In this document: positions 1-9,544 of the stretch, piece after piece
How the letters are laid out: each line of letters begins with the position of its first letter
How positions within the stretch are numbered: the first letter of the stretch is position 1
Source of the DNA: an uncultured Acinetobacter sp.
GTDB taxonomy: Bacteria > Pseudomonadota > Gammaproteobacteria > Pseudomonadales > Moraxellaceae
Assembly: GCF_947624825.1 (NCBI RefSeq)
Contig: NZ_CANQLZ010000028.1
Coordinates: 1 to 36,658 of the forward strand
Length of the DNA stretch: 36,658 nt
Reading direction: 5' to 3'
Notes under the pieces: model-generated
Databases searched by the model: none
Told to the model about the DNA's origin: nothing
The model's input: only the letters and a program-made list of their open reading frames with translations
Translations under genes and position numbers: made by a program

Positions 1-101
1 ATTAAATCTAGTTAAATTTTCATATTTCATGGGACTAGTATAAACAATTTTTTACTTTCGCAAGAGGTCTAATAAATTAAAGCTAAAGCATAGGATTTAA
101 A

Positions 102-944
102 ATGAAATATAACGCGATTTTTGCTACGAGCATACTCAGCACTTTGTTATTGGTAGCTTGTGCCAAACCAGAAAACAGTACGCAGACCACCACTGCAACC
201 GCTGCTACAAAAACATTAAATGTTGGTTCAGATTTAACTTTTCCACCATACGAATATTTGCAAGATGGCGTACCAAGTGGGTTTAGTGTTGAAATGATGG
301 AAAAAATAGCCCAAGTTGAGGGAGGCTATAGCACCCAATGGGTGGATACACGTTGGGCCAATTTAATTCCAGGTCTAAAGTCGCAGAAATTTGATATTTT
401 ATTTTCTTCTATGTACATCACCAAAGAACGTCTTGAACAAATTGATATGATTCCGTATTACAAAACCGATATTGCCTTATTGGTGCGTCAAGACTCACAG
501 GTGTTACCACAAGGACCCAATGATCTTTGTGGGCAAGTGGTCGGGGCGATGAAAGGTACAGCCTTTGCCTCACAAGTTCAAGAAATCTCAAAAGAGCGTT
601 GCGTGGCACAAGGCAAAGCAGCCATTACTTTACGTGAATTTGAAACCTCCCCACAAACCACGCAAGCATTGTTGGCGCGCGCGGTAAATATTCAGTATGA
701 CGATGCAGCAGTTATGATGGCAGCAGTCAAAAGTTTGCCTGAAAAAGTCAAAATTAGCTCAACCGAACAATTTTTTCCAATTGTAGGTGGCATTGGGGTG
801 CGTAAAGGCGATACCGCAACTTACCAAATGATTGAATCTGGCATAAACAAACTCAAAGCCTCTGGTGATTTTGAAAAATTGCTCAATGCTTATGGCCTAC
901 AAGCGCCAACAGAGGCAGACATTGCTGCTGTAATGAACAAATAA
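102..944 (+). CDS. Amino-acid-type ABC transporter substrate-binding lipoprotein (family 3 SBP)
   Basis: A 280-residue periplasmic solute-binding protein. The N-terminus is a lipoprotein signal with lipobox LVAC (Cys20), followed by a Ser/Thr/Ala-rich linker. The mature part begins with the family 3 core motif around 'DLTFPPYEY' (about residue 45) and continues with the typical two-lobe SBP_bac_3 pattern. The family binds amino acids, opines or other small polar solutes and delivers them to an ABC permease. No permease or ATPase gene lies in the window, so the partner is upstream of base 1, elsewhere, or absent. The next gene, a PhyH-type dioxygenase, starts 25 bp downstream and looks co-transcribed, so the ligand may be that enzyme's substrate (inference). 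The ATG at 102 is the only start that keeps the signal peptide; its ribosome site is weak (AGGA about 10 bases upstream). Confidence 0.88.
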   Translation: MKYNAIFATSILSTLLLVACAKPENSTQTTTATAATKTLNVGSDLTFPPYEYLQDGVPSGFSVEMMEKIAQVEGGYSTQWVDTRWANLIPGLKSQKFDILFSSMYITKERLEQIDMIPYYKTDIALLVRQDSQVLPQGPNDLCGQVVGAMKGTAFASQVQEISKERCVAQGKAAITLREFETSPQTTQALLARAVNIQYDDAAVMMAAVKSLPEKVKISSTEQFFPIVGGIGVRKGDTATYQMIESGINKLKASGDFEKLLNAYGLQAPTEADIAAVMNK

Positions 945-969
945 ATACGCTATTGGGAGAGAAAAAAAG

Positions 970-1839
970 ATGTTACAACAAGCACAAATTGAACAATTTC
1001 AGCGTGATGGATTTTTGCTGGTTGAAAACGTGATGGGTCCTGAACAACTCAGTGCATTACGCCATCAGCTAGAAAACTGGGTGGATGAAAGTCGAGCCTA
1101 TACAGACGCCTATGGAGAAACGATAGATGGACGTGCACGTTTTGATATAGACCCAAGTGACCATGATGCTGATCATCCTGCGCTCAGACGGGTCAGTTCA
1201 CCCACTGAAATTTCAAAAGCGTATTTTGATACGGCGTTAAAGTCGGATATGGCGTATATGGCAGGTCAATTGATTGGCGGCAATGGCACTCGTTTTCATC
1301 ATAGTAAGGTCAATGCAAAATTACCGCACACTGCCACTACCGTAAAATGGCATCAAGACTTTGCGTTTACCCCACATACCAACGATGACATGATTACCGC
1401 ACTTTTGATGGTGGGTGAAGTCACGGCTGAAAATGGTCCTTTGCAAGTCATTCCTGGTAGCCATAAGGGCGAATTATTTAATCATTGGCAAGATGGACGC
1501 TTTAGCGGCAAAGTTGAAGATTGGGTTGAAGCACAGCAGTGTCAAAACTATGTATCTTGTACCGGTGCTGCAGGTTCGGTGTGTTTTATGCACACGCGTT
1601 TATTGCATGCATCAGGTGCCAATCATACTCCATTGCCACGTTATTTGTTTATTAGTGTTTATGCCGCCGAAGACGCCGTGGCATTATCTGATAACCCTTT
1701 ACCGAGTGTACATCAAGGGCAGTTGGTATATGGGCTAGAAAGTGGTCAAGTTCGCATGACGGCTAATCAGTTAAAAATGCCACAAAAGCCCAAAGGTGCT
1801 TCATTTTTTGTACAACAAGCAGGGCTAGAGTTGGCCTAG
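970..1839 (+). CDS. Phytanoyl-CoA dioxygenase (PhyH) family Fe(II)/2-oxoglutarate oxygenase
   Basis: A 289-residue non-heme iron dioxygenase of the PhyH family, which includes ectoine and proline hydroxylases and 2-aminoethylphosphonate hydroxylase PhnY. The facial triad is visible: H128-Q-D130 supplies the proximal His and Asp, H213 in 'LLHASG' is the distal His, and R224 is placed to bind the 2-oxoglutarate carboxylate. The N-terminal 'QFQRDGFLLVENV' stretch is typical of the family. No signal peptide is present, so it is cytoplasmic. A good ribosome site (GGGAGAG) precedes the ATG, and a strong terminator follows at 1855. Co-transcription with the binding protein suggests hydroxylation or oxidative cleavage of an imported small molecule. 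The substrate cannot be read from the sequence. Confidence 0.88.
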   Translation: MLQQAQIEQFQRDGFLLVENVMGPEQLSALRHQLENWVDESRAYTDAYGETIDGRARFDIDPSDHDADHPALRRVSSPTEISKAYFDTALKSDMAYMAGQLIGGNGTRFHHSKVNAKLPHTATTVKWHQDFAFTPHTNDDMITALLMVGEVTAENGPLQVIPGSHKGELFNHWQDGRFSGKVEDWVEAQQCQNYVSCTGAAGSVCFMHTRLLHASGANHTPLPRYLFISVYAAEDAVALSDNPLPSVHQGQLVYGLESGQVRMTANQLKMPQKPKGASFFVQQAGLELA

Positions 1840-1854
1840 TCTAGACTCAACCTA

Positions 1855-1880
1855 AGAGCCTCAATTGAGGCTCTTTTTTT
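1855..1880 (+). terminator. Rho-independent terminator after the dioxygenase gene
   Basis: A perfect 20-base palindrome, AGAGCCTCAA/TTGAGGCTCT at 1855-1874, runs straight into a T tract ending at 1880. It closes the two-gene operon 102-1839, 15 bases after the stop codon. Confidence 0.92.
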
Positions 1881-2073
1881 GTTATAACCATCGAGAATAA
1901 ACTAAACCAATTTTATATATCTTACTTTCGCTTGGTTTTTGGTAAGTATAGGCTTGCTTGATTGCACAAGTCAGTGTAAATAGTTGAGCTCGCTCACTTT
2001 ATAAACCTAAATGCTAGGCTTGGTCTTTGATTTATTGCACTTGTAAGCTTAGCAGCAGGACTGGTTACTTAAG

Positions 2074-3519
2074 ATGCTTAATTCCTTACTGCGCTTTCCT
2101 TTATGGTCCATTGTTCCACTCATCTTCATCTATCTGCTCTTAGGGATAACTGCACGTCATGCAGATGTAGAGCATCATGCTGCGATCATCACTTTAACGG
2201 TATTTTTAACAGCGACTTGGTTATGGATTTGTAGCAAATTTGATGAAACCTATATTGCTGTGTTAGCAGTTTTTATTTTAATCACTAGTGGTACGCTTAA
2301 GGAAACAGCCTTATATTTGTCTTGGGGACAAGACATCATATGGCTGTTAATTGCAGCTTTTGTCATTGCAGCAGGCGTGGTAAAAACAGGGATTGCCACG
2401 TATTGCTCAGCTCAGCTTTTACAATATGCGCACAGCCCGCGTATGTTATGTTATACGCTCAGCCTTTTTATTGTGTTCTCGGCATTTATTATCCCGTCAA
2501 CTTCAGGTCGTGCGGCAATTATTTTGCCGATTTTTTTAGCTTTGCTTGATCGCTTACACAATCATCCACATCTGATTAAAGCATTGTCTTTATTATGCCC
2601 CTCGATTATTTTATTGAGTGCAGTGGCTTCTTATTTTGGTGCCGGCGCTCATTTAATTACCAATCAAATCTTATTAGATCAAGGTTATGCCAGTTTTAGT
2701 TTACTCAATTGGCTGTGGTTAGGTTTGCCTTTTGCCTTGATCTCTTCATTGGCCTGTACCGAATTAATTTTACGCCTGTTTACGACAGCCCAAGATCGCA
2801 GCTTATCCCTTAACTTATTAGAATTTAACCCGCTACAACATAGCTCGGAGCAGCTTGGCTTATCATCTGAACAAAAACGTATTGTTGGTATTTTAGCCTT
2901 AATTTTAGGTTTATGGTTTTTGGAGCCATGGCATCATATTTCAACCACTATGGTTGCGCTATTGGGTGCTTTGCTTATGGCAACGCCGGGCATTGGCTGT
3001 ATTAAATTTTCTCATGCCATCAAGAGCGTGCCTTGGTCATTGTTAATTTTTATGGCAGCAACATTGACAATGGGAGCCGCCTTAATTGAAAGTGGCGCTG
3101 TGACTTGGCTGACACAATCCTTTTTTGCACAGATGGATACCACACATTGGGCGGCCCCCGTCATTTTCACCACTGTCATGATTGTGGTGTCATTGTTTGC
3201 TCATTTATTCATTCAATCACGCTCAGCGCGTTCGGTTGTGTTAATTCCAATTGTAGTCAGTTTGGCACCACAATTTAATGTATCGCCTGTTGCTATGGCT
3301 TTTGTCTCTACTGCAGCAGCAGGTTTTTGCCATTCACTCACTTCATCGGCAAAACCAATTGCAATTTTTCATCAAACTGAAACACAGTCTATGTTTAATT
3401 CGCAAGATTTACTAAAATTAAGCTTTTATTTAGCACCCATTATGTTTGTGTTGCTATTCATTTTTACATTCTTGATTTGGCCACTTATGGGTATGCCAAT
3501 ATGGATATCGACTGAATAA
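2074..3519 (+). CDS. SLC13/DASS-type anion (carboxylate) transporter
   Basis: A 481-residue polytopic inner-membrane protein with about 12 hydrophobic segments. It belongs to the SLC13 / divalent anion:Na+ symporter / CitT-like group: the 'PSTSGRAAI' loop (about residue 140) and the late 'SRSARSVVLIPIV' segment (about residue 385) match the two pseudo-symmetric anion-binding hairpins (SNT-like motifs) of that fold. Members import dicarboxylates, citrate, tartrate, sulfate or similar anions. The glycerate kinase gene begins 11 bp after its stop, so glycerate or a related hydroxy-acid is the most economical substrate (inference). The ATG at 2074 has only a weak ribosome site (TAAG), and no better in-frame start is visible. 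Confidence 0.82.
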   Translation: MLNSLLRFPLWSIVPLIFIYLLLGITARHADVEHHAAIITLTVFLTATWLWICSKFDETYIAVLAVFILITSGTLKETALYLSWGQDIIWLLIAAFVIAAGVVKTGIATYCSAQLLQYAHSPRMLCYTLSLFIVFSAFIIPSTSGRAAIILPIFLALLDRLHNHPHLIKALSLLCPSIILLSAVASYFGAGAHLITNQILLDQGYASFSLLNWLWLGLPFALISSLACTELILRLFTTAQDRSLSLNLLEFNPLQHSSEQLGLSSEQKRIVGILALILGLWFLEPWHHISTTMVALLGALLMATPGIGCIKFSHAIKSVPWSLLIFMAATLTMGAALIESGAVTWLTQSFFAQMDTTHWAAPVIFTTVMIVVSLFAHLFIQSRSARSVVLIPIVVSLAPQFNVSPVAMAFVSTAAAGFCHSLTSSAKPIAIFHQTETQSMFNSQDLLKLSFYLAPIMFVLLFIFTFLIWPLMGMPIWISTE

Positions 3520-3530
3520 TTTGATGTTTT

Positions 3531-4760
3531 ATGCATACCAATGTTTTGAAAAATATATTAATTTTACCAAGTGGTTTTAAAGAATCTTTAAGCGCAACAC
3601 AAGTGGCTGAAGCGATAAAAATTGGTGTGGCGAACGCTTTACCCACTGCAATGATCAAAGCCATTCCTATTGCCGATGGCGGGGAAGATACTGCGCATAT
3701 TTTAGCACAGCAGACCCAAGGTAAAATTATACATACAAGCATTACAGGGCCTTTAGGTCAGCCCATTGCATCTTATTTTGCAATGTTAGGTGGACGTCAT
3801 CAGCATATTGCTGTGATTGAAATGGCCGCTGCTGCAGGGTTAAAACTGATTCCTTTGCAGCAACGTAATCCTATGCTCACCACAAGTTTTGGCGTGGGTG
3901 AATTGATCAAAGCTGCACTTGCACAAGGTGCGACAAAAATTATTATTGGTTGTGGTGATTCAGGGGTCAGCGATGGTGGAATGGGCGCATTACAAGCTCT
4001 AGGTGTTCACATTACCGATCACGCACAGCGAGAAATTCATTGGGGTGGGCAAGCTTTACAAGAGGTGGTCAAGCTTGATTATTCCGGCTTAATTCCTCAG
4101 TTGCGACAACAACAAGTACACATCACACTTGCATTAAATCCATTTAATATTTTATGTGGTCCTCAAGGGGTGGCGCCTGTTTTTGCGCCGCAAAAAGGGG
4201 CATCGGTCGCGCAAGTACAGCAATTATCAGCTGGTTTTGAACATTGGGCCAAGCAGCTTAAAAAAAATCATTTAAACCCAATACAAAATTTTGATTTTGC
4301 TTATGCATGTGGCACCGGTGCATCGGGAGGATTAGGCGCGGGTTTAGCTGCAATCGGCGCAAGCTTGTGTCCACGGTTTGAAGTGTTTTTAAGTCAAGAT
4401 CTTTTAGGTCATGATTTAGACGCTCAAATACAGCATGCTGATTTGGTGATCACCGCAGAAGGTGCAATAGATTGTCAAACGCTACGTGGAAAAGTCCCCG
4501 CAGAAATTGCGCGTCGGGCAGCCAAATATGATACACCGGTGATTGCATTGGCCGGCACATTGGGGCATGACGCGCACGATGTCTATGACATTGGTATAGC
4601 TGCAATCAGTTCAATTGTGCCGCGTCCTATGTCTCTTGAAGATGCCATCACTCAAAGTGAAACTTTAGTGATACAAGCGACTGAACGTTTAATCAAAAGT
4701 GTGTTGTTGGGGATGAAAATCGCACAGCAACATTATTCTACCGCTGAGAGCCTAGTTTAA
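3531..4760 (+). CDS. Glycerate kinase (GarK/GlxK family)
   Basis: A 409-residue kinase converting D-glycerate to phosphoglycerate, feeding glycolysis. Family landmarks are the N-terminal 'LPSGFKESLSA' block (about residues 12-22), 'IPIADGGEDT' (about 46-55), the glycine-rich 'GCGDSGVSDGGMGA' segment (about 143-156), 'GTGASGGLGAG' (about 263-273) and 'TAEGAIDCQTLRGK' (about 305-318). The family is usually about 375-385 residues, so this protein has a slightly long C-terminal tail. It lies 11 bp behind the SLC13 transporter with no room for a promoter, so the pair should be one operon. No strong ribosome site precedes ATG 3531, so translation may be coupled to the upstream gene. The family includes both 2-kinases and 3-kinases, and the product isomer is not assigned here. 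Confidence 0.9.
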   Translation: MHTNVLKNILILPSGFKESLSATQVAEAIKIGVANALPTAMIKAIPIADGGEDTAHILAQQTQGKIIHTSITGPLGQPIASYFAMLGGRHQHIAVIEMAAAAGLKLIPLQQRNPMLTTSFGVGELIKAALAQGATKIIIGCGDSGVSDGGMGALQALGVHITDHAQREIHWGGQALQEVVKLDYSGLIPQLRQQQVHITLALNPFNILCGPQGVAPVFAPQKGASVAQVQQLSAGFEHWAKQLKKNHLNPIQNFDFAYACGTGASGGLGAGLAAIGASLCPRFEVFLSQDLLGHDLDAQIQHADLVITAEGAIDCQTLRGKVPAEIARRAAKYDTPVIALAGTLGHDAHDVYDIGIAAISSIVPRPMSLEDAITQSETLVIQATERLIKSVLLGMKIAQQHYSTAESLV

Positions 4761-4775
4761 TTTTTTCGCTTGAAT

Positions 4776-4793
4776 TGATGTTGTTTTACATCA
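4776..4793. terminator. Possible weak hairpin between convergent genes
   Basis: A small inverted repeat, TGATGT / ACATCA with a 6-base loop, lies between the glycerate kinase stop and the convergent flavoprotein gene. No long T tract follows, so termination here is only a possibility. Confidence 0.3.
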
Positions 4794-4871
4794 CCACACA
4801 GATGAGATACAGCGGCCTAAGATATACACATCTTTTCCCAAAAGATCGATGTGCAGATCTTGGTTCATGAT

Positions 4872-6146
4872 TTAAGCTGAATATTTAAGTAAGTTTTTAT
4901 CGGTTTGATAGTCTTTGTATTTACGCTGAATATCAATATGCTCGGCAATGTATTTGGCATCGTGCCATACGCCCCAAATAAAACTTGACCCTCGGCCTGT
5001 TAAATAAGGTAAACCTAAAAAATACACCCCACGTTGTGGTGAAATACCCTGTTTATGAATGGGTTTGTTGCATTCATCAAAAGCATCTACTTGTAACCAA
5101 CTAAAATCATAACCAAAACCCGAGGCCCAAATCACCGAGCTAATATTTTGCGCGGCTAAATCGAGTGCTAAGAGAGGTTGAGTTACACATTCAGGATCAG
5201 GCAAGAGTTGACGTGCTTGCGGCTCAGCGGGCAGATCTAAACCATTGTTTTGAATGTAAGCATCGGCTTCATCATAAAAGGCCAATAGTGCAGTATCAGC
5301 TTCGTCTAGATTGTGTTTTAAGTTGTCTTTAAACTCAACCACTTGCCCTGCAAAGGCTTGTGTACTACCGAGCAAGGTAATACCTTGTTGGGCTAGCACA
5401 CGAAAATCTACATTTATGCCACCATGTGCACCACTAACGGCAAAGCCTTTTAACGGTCCTGTATCGGTGCGCATAAAGCCCCAACCCCCAAGTACCCCTA
5501 ACCACCACACATTGTCACGATTACGGTAGGTGCGTGGTGGGCGTTCATGGCGTCCTACGGATAAGTAGACTTTTTTGCCCGCCCGATTAAGCTCATCGGC
5601 AATTTGTACACCAGATGAACCAGCACCAATCACCAATACTCCACCTTCAGGTAATTGCTGTGGGTTTTTATATTGGTCTGAATGAATCTGATAAAATTCT
5701 GGCTGCTTAGGCGCAATCGTTGGAATAACAGGTTTTTGAAAAGCACCAGTGGCGGACACAATATGTTGTGCGTATAGCATTCCTTGCGATGTTTCAATGG
5801 TGTAACCGAGTTGATTTGGGGATTTATAGACTTTATTTACAGTAACTCCGGTATGGATGGGTAAATTAAACTTGCTTGCATACTGTTCGAAATACTCAGC
5901 CACTTGATCGTGATGAACAAATGCATCGGGATCTGCATTAAATTCCATATTCGGAAAACGATCATGCCAACATGGACCATTGGCCACTAAAGAGTCCCAA
6001 CGCCGTGTACGCCATGCTTCGGCAATACGATTTTTTTCTAGCACCACATGTGAGATGCCTAAGCGAGTTAAATGTTCACTCATTGCAACACCCGCTTGAC
6101 CGGCACCAATCACCACTGTATCCACATGTAAACGATCTAATTTCAT
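4872..6146 (-). CDS. Flavin-containing monooxygenase-like FAD/NAD(P)-binding oxidoreductase
   Basis: A 424-residue flavoprotein with two Rossmann fingerprints: G14-A-G16-x-x-G19 near the N-terminus for FAD, and G174-A-G176-x-x-G179 for NAD(P)H. The 'ATGAFQKP' motif (about 132-139) and the H155-x3-Y159 segment resemble the class B flavin monooxygenase (FMO/YUCCA) layout, though the classical FxGxxxHxxxW motif is not exact. Enzymes of this type oxygenate soft nucleophiles (N or S atoms) or act as Baeyer-Villiger oxygenases. It has no signal peptide. The ribosome site AGGAT sits 7 bases before the ATG. The gene is divergent from adhC across a 287-bp shared region. The substrate is unknown. Confidence 0.82.
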   Translation of the reverse strand: MKLDRLHVDTVVIGAGQAGVAMSEHLTRLGISHVVLEKNRIAEAWRTRRWDSLVANGPCWHDRFPNMEFNADPDAFVHHDQVAEYFEQYASKFNLPIHTGVTVNKVYKSPNQLGYTIETSQGMLYAQHIVSATGAFQKPVIPTIAPKQPEFYQIHSDQYKNPQQLPEGGVLVIGAGSSGVQIADELNRAGKKVYLSVGRHERPPRTYRNRDNVWWLGVLGGWGFMRTDTGPLKGFAVSGAHGGINVDFRVLAQQGITLLGSTQAFAGQVVEFKDNLKHNLDEADTALLAFYDEADAYIQNNGLDLPAEPQARQLLPDPECVTQPLLALDLAAQNISSVIWASGFGYDFSWLQVDAFDECNKPIHKQGISPQRGVYFLGLPYLTGRGSSFIWGVWHDAKYIAEHIDIQRKYKDYQTDKNLLKYSA

Positions 6147-6309
6147 TTTTTATCCTATTGTCTTAAGCCTAGAGCAACATAATTGCTATTTTTATGGTAT
6201 TTAAAGCCAATGACTTTAAAAATAATGTTATGGGTATGGCTTTAATATAGGGGCTTGTGATTGCTTTAGAAAATCATATAAGCAAAACATATACATCAAA
6301 AAAACCGAA

Positions 6310-6338
6310 TTGCTTGTTTTTTATAAACTGCCTATAAC
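6310..6338 (+). promoter_or_regulatory. Candidate sigma-70 promoter for adhC
   Basis: A TTGCTT -35 box (6310-6315), a 17-base spacer and a TATAAC -10 box (6333-6338) lie about 95 bases upstream of the adhC start. The rest of the 6147-6433 divergent region is AT-rich with no clear operator. Confidence 0.42.
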
Positions 6339-6430
6339 TAGATCAACAGATCACTTCACACTCAATGATATTCGGCAGTTTGTTATTAATTTTGCTTAAA
6401 AAAATAAATGTGCCATATAGCTTAGGATAA

Positions 6431-7543
<1,113 letters not shown>

Positions 7544-7862
7544 AACGATCAATTTAAGATCATTTTAAAAAGCACATTTAACTAAAAGATGATCTTTTAA
7601 TTTTTAACAATCGGTAAAAATGATGGTTGTAATAACAAAGATCGTTTTTACTTTAGCCTTAAAATTAATTAGTCTTTTAAGATTGGATAAGCGTAGGGAA
7701 AGGAGAGAGTTCTTACGCTTTCCTACCTTATTTCTGCGTCAATATTCATTGATGTCCTGATGAGCAACTTTATACTGCGATCGGAGTATGGTTGTTTTAC
7801 AGCCATTGCGTTATGCTTTTGATCTATAAATACATATAAATACACATAGGTTAAATAATAAC
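7544..7862. other. Intergenic region with an imperfect hairpin (7693-7726)
   Basis: 319 bases without a gene. An imperfect inverted repeat, GTAGGGAAAG (7693-7702) with CTTTCCTAC (7718-7726), could fold with one bulged G. It lacks a T tract, so it may be a leader structure or a poor terminator for adhC. Otherwise the stretch is AT-rich with nothing I can assign. Confidence 0.4.
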
Positions 7863-9440
7863 GTGCTAGACGTGCTAATTAAAATGAGTGGGGGTATTGG
7901 TCTATTTTTATTGGGCATGAGTCTAATGACTGATAGCTTAAAAGAAATAGCAGGCGAACAATTGCGCCTTTGGTTAGCACGTTTTACCGGTTCTGCTTGG
8001 AGCGGTATGCTCTCGGGTATCGGTTTTACCTTGGCTGTGCAATCTTCAACTGCCACTACATTGGCGACCATTGGTTTTGTCAGTGCCGGAATTTTAAGCT
8101 TTTCTCAAGCGATTGGTATTGTTATAGGTGCCAATATTGGCACCACCAGTACAGGTTGGATGGTGGCTTTTTTAGGGGTTAAATTTTCAATTACGCATAT
8201 TGCCCTGCCGCTGATTGCTATGGGGGCTATTTTAAAGTTACTGACGCATGGACGTAGTGCACTTGTGGGGCTGATTGTAGCCGGTTTTGGCTTACTGTTT
8301 TATGGCATTGATTTATTGCAGGTGGCGATGTCGGGTTTTGCAGCTCAGGTAGATTTATCACCGTTTGCTGGGACCAGTGTATGGACGCAATTGGCATTGG
8401 TGTTGGTTGGCATCATCATGACCATTTTATTGCAATCCTCAAGTGCCGCGGTGACCGCTACATTAGCGGCGTTAGCCAGTGGTGCAATTGACTTGGGTCA
8501 AGCGCTAAACTTAGTCATTGGGCAAAATATTGGTACGGTTGCTACAGCGGTTTTAGCGGCCATAGGCGCAAATATGAGTGCGCAGCGTACCGCGGCTGTG
8601 CATGTTATTTTTAATGTGATGGCGGCATTCTTGGCTTTTGTTTTGCTAAAGCCAGTATTTTTGTGGTTATTTACACATACTGCGGTGTCTAAATGGGATC
8701 ATGTGGTGATCGTGGCAGCTTTTCATACCGCATTTAGTGTATTAGGTGCGTTATTTATTTTCCCTAATTTAAAGCGTTTTGAAGCACTGCTTATACGTTT
8801 GTTACCTGAGCGACAAACGTCTGTTTTAACTGTGCTTGATCACGCCAGTTTATCTGTGCCTAGTTTGGCCATTCAAGCTGCCAATCAAGTCATGCGACAT
8901 ACTTTATTAAGTTTATATGGGTTTTTACAAAACATACTGCATCAAGCTCAAGCCCCAAGTCAGCATCAGTTGCAGCAACTTGACCAGCAAATCGCTGCTT
9001 TGCAACGTTATTTGGCTGATATTCCTATATCAGAAGATGGCCCCGAACGTCGTAAACTGACCAATTTATTGCGTATGATGGTCTATATTGACGTACTACG
9101 TGGCGATGTCGATCAGCCGCAATATCAAGTGTTATTGGCACATGAAACTGATTTATCCACCTTACGCTTAGATTATGAGCATTTGGTACAACGCCAAATT
9201 CAATATTTAAAGCAAGAAACCAACAGCATTGTAGATATAGAACGAGATTTATTCCATTTAAAGCAATGGACCGATGCAAACCGCGGTCAAATTCGTGAAC
9301 ACTTAATGCAATATGCAAGTCAGGCCAATATGACAGCGGCAAAAAGTTTTGATTTATTGGCAGCTCAGCGTTGGTTAGATCGCACCATTGCGCATAGTCA
9401 GCGTTTAGCCAAAGTCTTGGCAGAGCACCAAGCGCCATAA
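7863..9440 (+). CDS. Na+/phosphate cotransporter family protein with PhoU-like C-terminus
   Basis: A 525-residue inner-membrane protein of the Na/Pi-II cotransporter (NptA/YjbB) family. The N-terminal 320 residues hold two inverted membrane repeats, each with the QSS signature: 'AVQSSTATT' (about residue 59) and 'LLQSSSAAVT' (about residue 186). The last 190 residues are hydrophilic, helical and Gln/Leu-rich, as in the PhoU-like tails of bacterial members. It probably moves inorganic phosphate, either uptake or, as shown for E. coli YjbB, export. The start taken is GTG at 7863 (AGG about 12 bases upstream). ATG at 7884 is the alternative and would still keep the first membrane segment. It is a single-gene unit; ravA begins 104 bases later. 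Confidence 0.86.
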   Translation: MLDVLIKMSGGIGLFLLGMSLMTDSLKEIAGEQLRLWLARFTGSAWSGMLSGIGFTLAVQSSTATTLATIGFVSAGILSFSQAIGIVIGANIGTTSTGWMVAFLGVKFSITHIALPLIAMGAILKLLTHGRSALVGLIVAGFGLLFYGIDLLQVAMSGFAAQVDLSPFAGTSVWTQLALVLVGIIMTILLQSSSAAVTATLAALASGAIDLGQALNLVIGQNIGTVATAVLAAIGANMSAQRTAAVHVIFNVMAAFLAFVLLKPVFLWLFTHTAVSKWDHVVIVAAFHTAFSVLGALFIFPNLKRFEALLIRLLPERQTSVLTVLDHASLSVPSLAIQAANQVMRHTLLSLYGFLQNILHQAQAPSQHQLQQLDQQIAALQRYLADIPISEDGPERRKLTNLLRMMVYIDVLRGDVDQPQYQVLLAHETDLSTLRLDYEHLVQRQIQYLKQETNSIVDIERDLFHLKQWTDANRGQIREHLMQYASQANMTAAKSFDLLAAQRWLDRTIAHSQRLAKVLAEHQAP

Positions 9441-9544
9441 GTTGTGCATAATGTTGGCAAAAACAGCAAATAAAAGCCTTACGATTTATCTTTATATAGC
9501 GCAGCGTTACAATACAGCTTTACTTCACCTAGACGACACAAGTT

